Source of the DNA: an uncultured Pseudomonadales bacterium
Lineage (GTDB): Bacteria > Pseudomonadota > Gammaproteobacteria > Pseudomonadales > Azotimanducaceae
Direction: 5' to 3'
Length of the DNA: 64,000 bases
Assembly (NCBI GenBank): GCA_951813515.1
Contig: OX638346.1
Coordinates: forward strand, 3,279,617-3,343,616
Position numbers and translations under genes: made by a program. Positions 8,509 through 19,340 of this stretch are shown here, piece after piece; position 1 is the first letter of the stretch, and each line of letters opens with the position of its first letter. Under the pieces are notes generated by a model. That model searched no databases and had not been told where the DNA came from. It saw only the letters and a program-made list of their open reading frames with translations.

Positions 8509-9687
8509 TCATGGATGGCTCGACGCCTTCCGTTTTGGTTTTTGCAAGGCCTTGTCGCCGCGCGCCTTGCCATCTCTCGCCTTGCTGCCTCGGGGCGCTT
8601 TCCGGGACTTTGTCTTGAACGAACCCACGACGGGCTGGTCGAGCGCCTCGCGGCCGGGCTGGTTGAATGCGGCCTTGTAGGGATAGTCGTCGCCTACCAC
8701 GCGACCCGGGGAGTCTCCGGTCGGGGGAATGACCCACTCGCATCCGGGCGTGTTTTCGGGTCTGTTCTCCCAGCATTCCAGGAGCGCATTCCAGTCTGCC
8801 GACCGGCTGCCGGGGCTCTTTGGGGGCATGTGCTCATTCGGATCCCAACCGTACCTGATGAACAGTTTCGCGGTTCCCATGCCGATTCGGTGACAGTCGA
8901 GACACCCGTTGCCGTCGATGTGGATGGTCCGCATGTCCCAGTTCTCTCCGCCGATCACGTAGTAGGGCAGGTCGTGTTCCATGTCTCGCTCCCACGTTCG
9001 GATTCGGGGAACAACGATCTCGTCGCTGCCGGGCATCTTCGCGGCGTCGATGAACGAATTGTGGATGAAGGGGTCGTTCTGATGGCATTGCACGCACTGT
9101 AACTTTCCGGGCGTTCGAAAAGCGCGGTTGAACGCGTCGGGGTCGTCTATCCACGGCATCACACCAGTCAGGCGGTTGGTCTCGGGATCGACGCTGGCCC
9201 AGGGACCGATGGCGTCGCTGCTCTCGAAGAACGCCGTTGCGCCTGTCCTCTCGTCGTAGCCGATCATCTGCACGGACCCCAACAGGTAGAGCCGCCCGCG
9301 GAAGGTGTGGCTGGAGTTGCGGCCGAAGCTCACCCAGACAACATCCGGCAGGGGTCTGCCATCGCGAGTCCTGCCCTCATAGCGCTGCAGCACGGATCCC
9401 GAAATACATCCCTTGCCCAGCCGACTCGGGTTGTCGCAGGACTTGCGATACCCGCGCATCTGAACGCCGTCGACGTATAGCGGGATTTCCATGCCTTTGC
9501 CAAGATCGATCCTTGGCGGAACGCCCAGTTGAGGCTCGATCATCCTCGCGTATTCGAATGCGGTCGCCGGAAAGCCATCCGCCCCGTATGTGGTCCCTTC
9601 CCTCGCGGACAGGACGACCGCGCTCAACGAGGCGAGCGTGATGGCGGCGCCGAAAACAGCGATTTGAGGCCGGTCGAGACCCTTCAT
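8509..9687 (-). CDS. Exported dihaem cytochrome c-like protein
   Basis: A 392-residue protein with an N-terminal hydrophobic segment (residues 8-27) that can export it to the periplasm. Two haem c attachment motifs are visible: CVQCH at 198-202 and CLDCH at 262-266. The stretch between them and the first 190 residues match no family I recognise. The last 35 residues are Lys/Arg-rich, which is unusual for a periplasmic protein. Dihaem proteins of this kind usually pass electrons or act as peroxidases, but no such assignment is possible here. It is followed 24 bp later by the HAD hydrolase gene and preceded 49 bp upstream by the sulfatase gene. Confidence 0.7.
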   Translation of the reverse strand: MKGLDRPQIAVFGAAITLASLSAVVLSAREGTTYGADGFPATAFEYARMIEPQLGVPPRIDLGKGMEIPLYVDGVQMRGYRKSCDNPSRLGKGCISGSVLQRYEGRTRDGRPLPDVVWVSFGRNSSHTFRGRLYLLGSVQMIGYDERTGATAFFESSDAIGPWASVDPETNRLTGVMPWIDDPDAFNRAFRTPGKLQCVQCHQNDPFIHNSFIDAAKMPGSDEIVVPRIRTWERDMEHDLPYYVIGGENWDMRTIHIDGNGCLDCHRIGMGTAKLFIRYGWDPNEHMPPKSPGSRSADWNALLECWENRPENTPGCEWVIPPTGDSPGRVVGDDYPYKAAFNQPGREALDQPVVGSFKTKSRKAPRGSKARDGKARGDKALQKPKRKASSHP

Positions 9688-9736
9688 TGGGATTCCCCAC
9701 CTGCTGCCGAGAGCTACAGAAGCGATCTGCGCAGGT

Positions 9737-11359
<1,623 letters not shown>

Positions 11360-11491
11360 GTGGCTCCCTTGTCTGCCCGACGAGGTTCGGACCGTGGGAC
11401 TATGATGGTGAATGAAGATCGCGTTGGGAAGAGGGTCTTTGCGATGACGCGACAAGCCAGGCGGCGCGAAGCTCGATCTACCGAGACCTCG

Positions 11492-11719
11492 CTATCGGAG
11501 CCTCGATATGACCAGCTTCTGCTGGAGACAACGGTGGCACTTGCCCGATCCCCGGTAATAGGCGCCTGACCTGGCAAGTTCTCGTGTCCGGGTGTTGGCG
11601 TGTCCCCGGCCCCTCAGATCAAGCATTTCGGTCAGGCAACGGTCGCATAGCGCATTTGGTTCCATTGCGGCAATGATGGCGGCGATCTGGTCGCGGACGG
11701 TGACTCGGTGGCTAGGCAT
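11492..11719 (-). CDS. Small HTH/zinc-knuckle protein
   Basis: A 75-residue protein that is probably real despite its size. It has two CxxC pairs (ALCDRCLTEML near residues 25-28 and GKCHRCLQQKL near 61-64), separated by a predicted helix-turn-helix-like segment (LRGRGHANTRTRELARSG). That layout fits a small DNA-binding protein closed by one zinc ion. It ends about 130 bp upstream of the sulfatase start and starts 15 bp after the stop of the VWA protein gene. No function can be given; comparable short CxxC proteins occur beside restriction and mobile genes, but there is none next to this one. Confidence 0.6.
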   Translation of the reverse strand: MPSHRVTVRDQIAAIIAAMEPNALCDRCLTEMLDLRGRGHANTRTRELARSGAYYRGSGKCHRCLQQKLVISRLR

Positions 11720-11733
11720 AGGATCGTCGCAAA

Positions 11734-14217
11734 CTAGGGGTCGATGAACCGCAAGGTGCGCCGGACGTTCACGATGTCGTCGATGGCGTCCTCCAACGCT
11801 TGCGCCGTGGGCGCAACGTGTACTTCATCGACACCGGGCATGCCGTCGTAACCCCTGTCCACGCACTGTTCGAGTAGCGAGATGGAGGCTTGGTCAAAGC
11901 TTGAGGTGTCCTCACCGATATAGATCGCGTGGATGCGCACACCGCGCTGCCCGGCAATGTCGCAGGCTTCGCGGAACCAGCCGTCGAGGCGGGCGGTAAG
12001 GGGATCTTGCAGATCGGCCGTCAGCGAGGACCATGCCCAGGACGGTACAGAGAAGGGCGCGACATCGCTCACCGGCGGGCCGTCTCCGACGCGGACCAGT
12101 TCTTCCGCCCGGCCATATGCGCTGAACGGCGTCATCGGCCTGCATGCGAGTCCGTTGCGCACGGGTCGACCCTCATATCCGAACCCGTTTGACGGGTCCA
12201 TCAGCACATCTGTCGCATCCGTGCCCCTGGTCGGTGAGTTTTCGTCGTAGCCCCAGAATAGTTGCCAGGGCGTCATGTCCTTGAGTGCATTCCCCCAGAT
12301 GGCCCGATAGGCGTCGATCATCACCTTTTCCGCAGGCACCGTCGGGTCCAGCGCCGACACCGTCGGATGGGTCCCCTGAAAGCCATCGAGTACCGCTTCC
12401 AGTCCGCTCGCAGTGAAGCGTCCGCTCGCATCGACGTCGAAACTGCTCGCGAACGACGTCGGATCATCGGAGGAACGGGCCGCCCTGAGGACGGCGTCGC
12501 TAATAGAGTCGAAACTTTCGTGGCACCATGATGACGTGGGATCCGGGTTTGCGGTGATGGGACTGCCAGGGACCAATCCGCCGAAGATTCGGCCGCGTCC
12601 GGGTCGGCCGAAGGAGTTGGCGCCATCCGATATGATGACGATGGCCTTCTCCACGAACGGCGAGCAGTTCTCGGTAGTTCCCCCTTCGAGGCACGGCGTA
12701 CGCGGCAGGTCGTCACCAGATGCGCTCTGGGTCTTCCACACGTCGCGCCATAGGGGGGACAATGTTCGCAGACCCCAGACGATGCCCAGATGCAGAAACG
12801 TTTGACCGTAGAACCATTTCGAATGGTACTTCACTGTGTCATAGCGGGCTGCCGCCCGCAGCGCCGTCAGGTCGTCCGTCAGCGGCACGATGGACGCTTC
12901 CGGGCAAAACAGGCTTCCCCCCCGGTCGACAAGGCGCAGATGCCAGTGGTTTTCCGCCGTCCCATAGAAGGGGAAGGGCGAGAGGCTGATCCCCAATGCC
13001 GGCCTCAAGACACCCAGGAGCCGACCGTCCGCCAGGCCACCGATACGCGCGTCGGGCCAGGAATACGCGGTGAAACGGGTGTTCGGGTCTGCCGCGTCCG
13101 GGGGCGCATCCGAGAGGTGCAGCGGCAGGTTAACGATGTTGGTCGAGCCGGGTTCCCAGCCGTCCACGGTTTTCTTTGCGGGCCAATTGTCGGAATCCGC
13201 TGAATCCCATACCGTGGGCCTCGCATCGGGGTCCCAATACGCTCCCCACCGCCCCATCACGCAACCGTTCCAGAAGTCTTCGCCCTCGAAGCTCCACGTG
13301 CCGACGCCAGGTATCTGGCTGGAGATATTCTCCGTGCCCGATTGATGCAGGTTCCAGTCGGTCGTGCTCAGGAAGTCGGGCAGGCCGCGGGATGCCAGCG
13401 GTCCCATGTTCTGCCCCGTGCCGTATGAATGGAACGTATCGACCCAGTGTCCCTCGGTGTCCCGCGACGTATGCGTGCTGTACCTCGCGCCGGTCAGCAT
13501 GTGCACATAGCGCTCCTTGGCATCGGTTTTCTCCGTCCCGGACGTATCGGCCACGTTGACGACGTTCGCGTAGGGCACAAGAGCAAGAGAGATGAGGCCG
13601 GGATTCGTGGTCGATAGGTCGTCCACGGTTTGCGCGATCGCCGCGATGGCGTCCTGCAGCGCCCCGAGCTTCGTTCTCGACCAGCCAACCGGGGCGTTAC
13701 TCATCGATACCGATACGTCCAGCGCGAGGGCGAATTCGTACTGGTTCTGGTTGAACGCCACTGTGACCTGCGTCTGCAGGGGTTCGGCACTGATGGCCTG
13801 TCCGCCCGCCCACAGGCTCTTGAACGCGTAGAGGGCGTTTCCCGCGACCCTGATTGTCGTCTGGTTAGTCGTGGCGTCGTGATCGAGAACTATGTCGTCC
13901 TTGGAAATGATCAGGTCGTCAAGCAGGCCTCGCATGACGCCCGCGACGCGTTCCTTGATGTTGTCTTCGTTGGCGGTCAGGCTGCCCCGCATGAAGTGCG
14001 CTGTTGCGGCGACGGCTGCCCGGAGCGCCGCGTCGACTTCTTCTTCCTGCGCTTCCCGCCAGGCGTAGTTCGTGAGCATGCCGCCGGCGGTCACTACGGA
14101 CAGCATGGCGATGCCCCCGCCGATCAACATCGCGCCCGCCTTGCGGCATATCGCGAACGCCACCACGGCTCCCCAAAGCCGGGTTCTCAGTCCATTGGTG
14201 CGGTCAGGGATACTCAT
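11734..14217 (-). CDS. TadG-like pilus-assembly protein with von Willebrand A domain
   Basis: An 827-residue membrane-anchored protein. The N-terminus has the TadE/TadG-like pattern: short basic cytoplasmic tail, one transmembrane helix (AMLIGGGIAMLSVVTAGGML), then WREAQEEEVDAALRAAVAA. A von Willebrand A domain follows with an intact metal-binding MIDAS motif DVSVSMS, a large insertion of about 350 residues rich in Trp and Asp, and the closing part (VHAIYIGEDTSS, then an SLLEQCV segment). TadG proteins act with Flp pili, yet no other tad gene is present, so it is an orphan. The start at 14217 (MSIPDRT) is chosen; a GTG 15 bp upstream is possible, and no good ribosome site distinguishes them. 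Confidence 0.8.
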   Translation of the reverse strand: MSIPDRTNGLRTRLWGAVVAFAICRKAGAMLIGGGIAMLSVVTAGGMLTNYAWREAQEEEVDAALRAAVAATAHFMRGSLTANEDNIKERVAGVMRGLLDDLIISKDDIVLDHDATTNQTTIRVAGNALYAFKSLWAGGQAISAEPLQTQVTVAFNQNQYEFALALDVSVSMSNAPVGWSRTKLGALQDAIAAIAQTVDDLSTTNPGLISLALVPYANVVNVADTSGTEKTDAKERYVHMLTGARYSTHTSRDTEGHWVDTFHSYGTGQNMGPLASRGLPDFLSTTDWNLHQSGTENISSQIPGVGTWSFEGEDFWNGCVMGRWGAYWDPDARPTVWDSADSDNWPAKKTVDGWEPGSTNIVNLPLHLSDAPPDAADPNTRFTAYSWPDARIGGLADGRLLGVLRPALGISLSPFPFYGTAENHWHLRLVDRGGSLFCPEASIVPLTDDLTALRAAARYDTVKYHSKWFYGQTFLHLGIVWGLRTLSPLWRDVWKTQSASGDDLPRTPCLEGGTTENCSPFVEKAIVIISDGANSFGRPGRGRIFGGLVPGSPITANPDPTSSWCHESFDSISDAVLRAARSSDDPTSFASSFDVDASGRFTASGLEAVLDGFQGTHPTVSALDPTVPAEKVMIDAYRAIWGNALKDMTPWQLFWGYDENSPTRGTDATDVLMDPSNGFGYEGRPVRNGLACRPMTPFSAYGRAEELVRVGDGPPVSDVAPFSVPSWAWSSLTADLQDPLTARLDGWFREACDIAGQRGVRIHAIYIGEDTSSFDQASISLLEQCVDRGYDGMPGVDEVHVAPTAQALEDAIDDIVNVRRTLRFIDP

Positions 14218-14821
14218 TGGATCTAACGGCACGGCAGAAGGTCGACCACACCGCGATCCGGCACCTCGTCGTCACGTCTGCGTTCGAAGTTGCCTTCCGG
14301 CGAGGGTCTGCGGGCTGCGGCACATGGTTTTGAAGCCGGCATCGACCCATGGACGGAACGAGGAAAAACCCTGAGATCTGTGACCTTGGGCATAGCTTCT
14401 CTATGCCCTCTATGCTGATCGAATTGGGGACCGAGGCCGCCCACCAGTGAGGCTAGGAAGGTGGTTGCGTCGACCCCGTCCCCCCAAACCGCTCGTTTCG
14501 AGCTCGATCAAATCGGCTCTCCACATGATCGTGTTCGATGTGATTGCCGCCCAACCGGGGTTCCGTTGGGCAGCTACGATTCGCACGATGTAGGGCAAGT
14601 CGAACATCCTGTCGCGGGACGCCTGACGCCCATCGGTATCCGCAGCTAGGTTGACACAATAGGCGAATACATGAGTTAATTATTCATGTGCAGTCGCATT
14701 TTTTCAGCCGATATTCGTTAATTTTTGTTTATGTTCGATGTGCGGTGTGTCGGGGCGGGTGGACGCGTGGCAGATTTGGCGTCGGCGCGTTGCGCGGTGA
14801 CCGGTTCGGAGGAGTGCAGCC
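14218..14821. other. Divergent intergenic region without a supported gene
   Basis: About 600 bp lie between the divergent VWA gene and the sensor kinase. No frame here looks coding. It is more AT-rich at its right end (14640-14740), where a promoter-like box and a dyad occur (listed separately). The remainder shows no RNA fold I can support. Confidence 0.5.
14651..14687 (+). promoter_or_regulatory. Candidate promoter and dyad upstream of the sensor kinase
   Basis: A perfect -35 box TTGACA (14651-14656) is followed after 18 bp by GTTAAT, a weak -10 match. The -10 box lies within an imperfect dyad ATGAGTTAATTATTCAT (14671-14687), a position where a bound regulator would block transcription. 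The kinase gene starts 134 bp downstream. Its own OmpR-type output domain is an obvious candidate ligand, though this is inference. Confidence 0.35.
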
Positions 14822-17155
14822 ATGACACGATCCGACAATCCGGGACGAGACAACGAAGGTTCCCTTGAGCGCCCCCTGACCGCGGCAATTCTGCGCATCA
14901 ACGCGAGTCTCGACCTCGACACCGTGCTGCGCGAGGCGGTCGATGGCGCCCGCAGACTCACCGGCGCCCGCCTCGGCATGATCGCCACCGTCGACGCCGC
15001 AGGCGCGCCGGGCGACTTCATCGTCTCGGGCTTCACGCCCGACGAGACGCGCGAACTCGGCGCCTGGCCCGACCGCGGGCGCCTTTTCGAGCACCTGCGG
15101 AAACTGCCCGCAACGCTGCGCGTGCCGGACCTCGCGGACTACGTCCAAGCCCTGGGGCTCGTGCCGACGCCGACACTGTCCCGGGCCTTCCAGGGCACGC
15201 CGATGCACTACCTCGGCGTCAATGTCGGCAACTTCTTCCTGGCCGAGAAGTCGGGCGGCACCGAGTTCACCGAAGACGACGAGAGAGTGCTGATGCTGTT
15301 CGCGTCCCAGGCGGCCGCTGCGATCGCCAATGCGCGCACGCATCGCGACGAGCGTCGCGCCCGGGCGCACCTCGAAGCCCTGGTCGAGACCTCGCCGGTG
15401 GGGGTCGTCGTCTTTGACGGCAGCAGCGGCCGGATGATGTCGTTCAACCGCGAGGCGAGGCGGATCGTTGAGAGCCTGCGTATGCCTGGACAGGCGCTCG
15501 AGCAGCTCCTGGGGATGATCGTCTGCCGCCGCGCGGACGGCCGCCAGGTGTCCCTCGCCAAGTTTCCGCTGGCGAAGCAGTTCCTCCGACCCGTCGAGAC
15601 CGTGCGCTCGGAGGAGGTCGTGCTCTCGGTGCCGGACGGCCGTAGCGTCCGGATGCTGATCAACGCAACCCCCATTCCTGCCGAGGGAGACGGGGCCAAG
15701 TCTGTCGTGGTGACGATGCAGGACCTCGCCCCGATCGACGAGATCGAACGCATGCGCACCGAGTTCCTGGGCCTGGTGAGCCACGAACTGCGCTCGCCGT
15801 TGACAGCTATCAAGGGCTCTGCGGTCACGTTGCTGGAGGGAGGGGCGGACCTCGATCCGGCCGAGACCCAGGAGTTCTCCCGCATCATCGTCGAGCAGGT
15901 AGACCTCATGAGCGGTTTGATTGGCGATCTGCTCGACGCCGGGCGGATCGAGTCCGGCACGCTCTCGGTTACGCCCCGGACCGCAGACGTGACCGACCTG
16001 GTGGAGCGCGCCAGAACTACTTTCGTCGGCGGGGGCGGCCACCACGGCATTGTCGTGGACCTGCCAGCCGACCTGCCCTCAGTACTTGCCGACCGGCGAC
16101 GCATCGCGCAGGTTCTCAACAATCTCTTTGCCAACGCCGCGCGTCACGCGTCGCAATCTTCCACCATCCGTGTAGCGGCGGCGCGGGAAGGGACTCACGT
16201 CGCGATCCTGGTTTCGGACGACGGTCCGGGAGTGGCGCCGGAACTATTGCCACACCTCTTCCGAAAGCATGTGGGCGGTGGCACGGGCGACACGGCGGGG
16301 CACGGCCTCGGGCTCGCGATCTGCAAGGGGCTCGTGGAGGCCCACGGGGGCCGCATCCGAGCCGAAAGCGACGGACACCGCCAAGGTACCACGATCACGT
16401 TCACCCTCCCCGTTGCCGGAGAGCCGGCGGGCTCGGTCAAGAGCCGCGCACACACCCGGTCGCAGGCCCCGAGCAATCCACCGCGCGTCCTGGTGGTCGA
16501 CGACGACCCGCGTACGCTTCGCTTCGTGCGCGACGCGTTGTCGAAGGCGGGGTTCGCACCGCTCGTCACGGGAGCGCCGCAGGACCTGTCCCGGATCATC
16601 CGCGCCGAACGGCCGCAGCTCGTCCTGCTCGACCTTATGCTGCCGCGCGTCGACGGTATCGAGCTGATGAGGCTGATTCCCGAACTCTCGGACGTGCCAG
16701 TCATCTTCATCTCGGGCTACGGCCGCGACGAAACGGTCGCTCAGGCGTTTGAGTCGGGTGCCGCCGACTACATCGTCAAGCCCTTCTCGCCCACGGAACT
16801 CGTGGCGCGCGTGCGTGCGGCCCTGCGTCGACACGAGGAGCTCGAGCCGTACATCCTGAGCGACCTCACCATCCATTTTGAGAGCCGACGGGTGACCCTG
16901 GCCGGCCGCCCGGTGAACCTCACCGCCACTGAGTACGAATTGCTGCGAGTGCTGTCCCGTAACGCCGGACGGGTCGTCGACCACGAGACGCTGCTTAGTG
17001 AGGTCTGGAGCGGCCGCGGCAGTGCTGACACAAACCTGGTCCGGATCTTCGTCAAGAACCTTCGGGACAAGCTCGGCGACAGCGCAGCCGATCCCACCTG
17101 GATCTTCAACGAGCGAGGCGTCGGCTACCGTATGCCGAAACCGGACGCAGTATGA
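14822..17155 (+). CDS. Sensor kinase fused to an OmpR-type response regulator
   Basis: A 777-residue soluble protein holding a whole two-component system. Order: GAF domain about 20-175, PAS-like domain 185-300, HisKA dimerisation domain with phospho-acceptor His321 (SHELRSPLTAIKG), HATPase domain (N box Asn434, G1 DDGPG at 466-470, G2 GHGLGLA at 493-499), receiver domain 554-670 with phospho-acceptor Asp604 (VLLDLMLPRVDG) and Lys653, and a winged-helix DNA-binding domain 675-773 (LTATEYELLRVL, then RGVGYRMPKP). Kinase-receiver hybrids are common, but a kinase carrying a complete DNA-binding regulator is unusual. The GAF domain suggests a cytoplasmic signal. Its stop overlaps the start of the outer-membrane protein gene by ATGA. 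Confidence 0.92.
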   Translation: MTRSDNPGRDNEGSLERPLTAAILRINASLDLDTVLREAVDGARRLTGARLGMIATVDAAGAPGDFIVSGFTPDETRELGAWPDRGRLFEHLRKLPATLRVPDLADYVQALGLVPTPTLSRAFQGTPMHYLGVNVGNFFLAEKSGGTEFTEDDERVLMLFASQAAAAIANARTHRDERRARAHLEALVETSPVGVVVFDGSSGRMMSFNREARRIVESLRMPGQALEQLLGMIVCRRADGRQVSLAKFPLAKQFLRPVETVRSEEVVLSVPDGRSVRMLINATPIPAEGDGAKSVVVTMQDLAPIDEIERMRTEFLGLVSHELRSPLTAIKGSAVTLLEGGADLDPAETQEFSRIIVEQVDLMSGLIGDLLDAGRIESGTLSVTPRTADVTDLVERARTTFVGGGGHHGIVVDLPADLPSVLADRRRIAQVLNNLFANAARHASQSSTIRVAAAREGTHVAILVSDDGPGVAPELLPHLFRKHVGGGTGDTAGHGLGLAICKGLVEAHGGRIRAESDGHRQGTTITFTLPVAGEPAGSVKSRAHTRSQAPSNPPRVLVVDDDPRTLRFVRDALSKAGFAPLVTGAPQDLSRIIRAERPQLVLLDLMLPRVDGIELMRLIPELSDVPVIFISGYGRDETVAQAFESGAADYIVKPFSPTELVARVRAALRRHEELEPYILSDLTIHFESRRVTLAGRPVNLTATEYELLRVLSRNAGRVVDHETLLSEVWSGRGSADTNLVRIFVKNLRDKLGDSAADPTWIFNERGVGYRMPKPDAV

Positions 17156-17958
17156 AGCGCCGGTCCCGACATCGCCGATACGCGAGGATCCGAACCGCCG
17201 CGGCCCTGCTCGGGACCTTGGTGGCGATGGTCGCCGGACCAGCCGATGCCGGCGACTACTACGTGCGCGCCGGAGTTGGAATCAGTCGCCCGGCCGAAGC
17301 TGCCTTCACCGACAGGGACTGTTCGAGCGAATCGCCCGCGGCGCTGTACGGCTGCGGGCGGGGAGGCGACGGGGCGCCCTACCGGTCGCTCGGCGCCTTC
17401 AGGACGGTGGCTGCGATGGAGACCGGGATTGGCTACGCGGTCTCGTCCAGGGTGCGGCTGGAAGCGTTGGTCGACTATCGTCCGGGCTTGGAGTTCGACG
17501 GCCTGGCAAACTTCCTCGAGCCCGGACGCGAGCAAACGGTCGCGGCGGATGTTTCATCGTTGTCCGGCACGGTGTTGGCCTATGTCGACCTGCCCGGACC
17601 AGTCGTGGCGAAAGTCGGCTGTCTGGGGTTCTTCGTTGGTGCCGGCGCCGGCATCGCGCACAACCGCATCGGCGAAACCCGCATGACGTTTCCAGCCACC
17701 ACAACGGTCGTCGCGGGCGGGAAGTGGAGCGGATTCGCTTGGATGGTGACGGCTGGCGTCGGGGCGGCCCTGAGTGAGAAGTCGACGCTGGAACTTCTGT
17801 GGCGGTACAGCGACCTCGGCGAGGTGCGGACCGCCAGGGGAGAGGGCCGCGTGACCTGGCGCGATGGGCGCCGGGAGCCGCTGCTTCTTGATCTTGCACA
17901 AACGCGGGCAGCCCTCCGAAGCCACGGACTCCGACTCTCGCTGCGGTACGCATTGTGA
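17152..17958 (+). CDS. Outer-membrane beta-barrel protein (opacity-like)
   Basis: A 268-residue protein with a signal peptide (ALLGTLVAMVAGPADA) and a mature part built of alternating hydrophobic strands (DYYVRAGVGIS, MVTAGVGAAL, LELLWRYSDLG, LRLSLRYAL). It ends with an aromatic-free hydrophobic terminal strand rather than the usual final Phe. This is the size and layout of 8-strand opacity/OmpA-like barrels. The start ATG overlaps the stop of the kinase-regulator gene (ATGA at 17152-17155), so translation is probably coupled, which links the barrel to whatever the kinase senses. Function unknown. Confidence 0.8.
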   Translation: MKRRSRHRRYARIRTAAALLGTLVAMVAGPADAGDYYVRAGVGISRPAEAAFTDRDCSSESPAALYGCGRGGDGAPYRSLGAFRTVAAMETGIGYAVSSRVRLEALVDYRPGLEFDGLANFLEPGREQTVAADVSSLSGTVLAYVDLPGPVVAKVGCLGFFVGAGAGIAHNRIGETRMTFPATTTVVAGGKWSGFAWMVTAGVGAALSEKSTLELLWRYSDLGEVRTARGEGRVTWRDGRREPLLLDLAQTRAALRSHGLRLSLRYAL

Positions 17959-18155
17959 CGGCGGGCGCGGGCAGTACTGAATGGGGCTCCGGAGGCGCGC
18001 CCGTGCCGAGAACTGAAGCGTGTGGCGGCAAGTAGTTGCACTGGTGCCGACGATCCGGATGGCGTGTGCTCACTCGCTCGGAAACGTCGATTCAAGCCAT
18101 AATTCAACGTAGTGGCGACACATGCGTCGAAGGCATCCCGGATAGGAGCGGACCC

Positions 18156-18737
18156 ATGCGTACATTCCCACGGCTGCTCGTGCTGGCGCTTGTTCTCTTT
18201 CCTGCCACGGCGGCGTTCGCTGACGAAGATCTCGCGAGGCGCATCGAGGCGAGCCGGGAGGCCATCAAGTCCTTCGCCGGTGCATTGCAGGGGCAACTGA
18301 TGTCGGCCATGGTCGACGGCGGTCCCGCCGCTGCGATCGAAGCGTGCAACATCGCCGCGCCGGGGATCGCCGCAACGGCGTCGGACGCACAGGGCTGGCG
18401 TATCAGGCGCACCAGCCTGAAGCTGCGCAACCCCGACAACGCGCCCGACGCGTGGGAGCTGTCCGTGCTGCGCGAGTTCAAGGCCCGAAAAGCGGCCGGC
18501 GAGGACCCCGCCACGCTCGACCATGCCGCGTTCGTGGTCAGCGAGGGCAAACGAACCTTCCGCTACATGAAGATCATCGGCACGCAACCGGTGTGCATCC
18601 TATGCCACGGCACCGCGATCGCGCCGGAGGTCGCCGCCAGGCTCGACGCCCTATACCCGGATGATCGGGCGCGTGGATTCAAAGTCGGCGATATCCGGGG
18701 CGCCTTCTCAATAATCCAGACGTCGCCCCCGCCCTAG
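18156..18737 (+). CDS. DUF3365 (Tll0287-like) periplasmic haem protein
   Basis: A 193-residue exported protein. The start at 18156 opens a clear signal peptide (LLVLALVLFPATAAFA). The mature part matches the DUF3365/Tll0287-like domain: an N-terminal helix pair, AIEACNIAAPGIA, the segment RRTSLKLRNPDNAPDAWE and the haem c site CILCH at 147-151. The C-terminal DIRGAFSI is also typical. The family binds a single haem c in a PAS-like fold and is thought to sense redox state or gases. It stands alone, about 200 bp after the outer-membrane barrel gene. Confidence 0.88.
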   Translation: MRTFPRLLVLALVLFPATAAFADEDLARRIEASREAIKSFAGALQGQLMSAMVDGGPAAAIEACNIAAPGIAATASDAQGWRIRRTSLKLRNPDNAPDAWELSVLREFKARKAAGEDPATLDHAAFVVSEGKRTFRYMKIIGTQPVCILCHGTAIAPEVAARLDALYPDDRARGFKVGDIRGAFSIIQTSPPP

Positions 18738-18863
18738 CCCCCGCTCCGGCCGCGCCGCGAGGGCTGCACGGAACGTGCGAGCTACCGTTTGCGAAGTGCG
18801 AGGACTCTCAGCTCGACGCCGCCGGCCCATGCGTTTTTTCTCATAAGTGATAAAATTTCGTGG

Positions 18864-19340
18864 ATGATTGGCCTTCAGATCAGACAACTGCGAAAACGCC
18901 GGGGCATGACCCTGCAACAACTGGCGGACAGGGCCGGGACCAGCGTGTCGGCCCTGCATCGCTACGAAGCGGGGTGGGACCGGTTCGAAGTGGCTACCCT
19001 GAGACGTATCGCGACGGCATTGGGCGCACATCTGGATGTTCGCCTGGTCCCAGGAGAGTTACCGGAGATCCAGAAACCCGGCGCCACGTCACTGGTCGAC
19101 AAGATCGGCCCCCTGTTCTGGGACAAGCGGCTCACGAACGATGATCTGACATCCTTTCCGCTCTGGGTGCTGAGTCGCGTGCTTGCGTTCGGCAATGTCG
19201 ACCAGGTGCGTTCCGCGAGGTCCTTTTTCGGCGACGCCCTGATTCGCGAAGCAATCCGCCAGCGCGGCATGGATGCACGGACTCGTGCGTACTGGAACCT
19301 CATGCTTGGAGACGGCGATGCATCCCCGAGTGCTCAGTAA
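18864..19340 (+). CDS. Xre-type antitoxin of an AbiEii-like pair
   Basis: A 158-residue protein. Residues 4-60 form an Xre helix-turn-helix (LRKRRGMTLQQLADRAGTSV, then ALHRYEAGWDRF). The C-terminal half (LTNDDLTSFPLWVLSRVL) is alpha-helical and resembles regions of antitoxins that precede AbiEii/AbiGii nucleotidyltransferases. Its last 23 bp overlap the next gene, the usual layout of a toxin-antitoxin operon. The start at 18864 is chosen because translation further upstream has no domain; an AT-rich stretch (ataagtgataaaattt) sits just before it and could carry the -10 box and autoregulatory site. Confidence 0.8.
   Translation: MIGLQIRQLRKRRGMTLQQLADRAGTSVSALHRYEAGWDRFEVATLRRIATALGAHLDVRLVPGELPEIQKPGATSLVDKIGPLFWDKRLTNDDLTSFPLWVLSRVLAFGNVDQVRSARSFFGDALIREAIRQRGMDARTRAYWNLMLGDGDASPSAQ

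Noticed and set aside
14729..16045. 438-codon frame opposite the sensor kinase
   Set aside because: Antisense to GAF, PAS and HisKA domains with clear motifs; His/Arg-rich with no domain.
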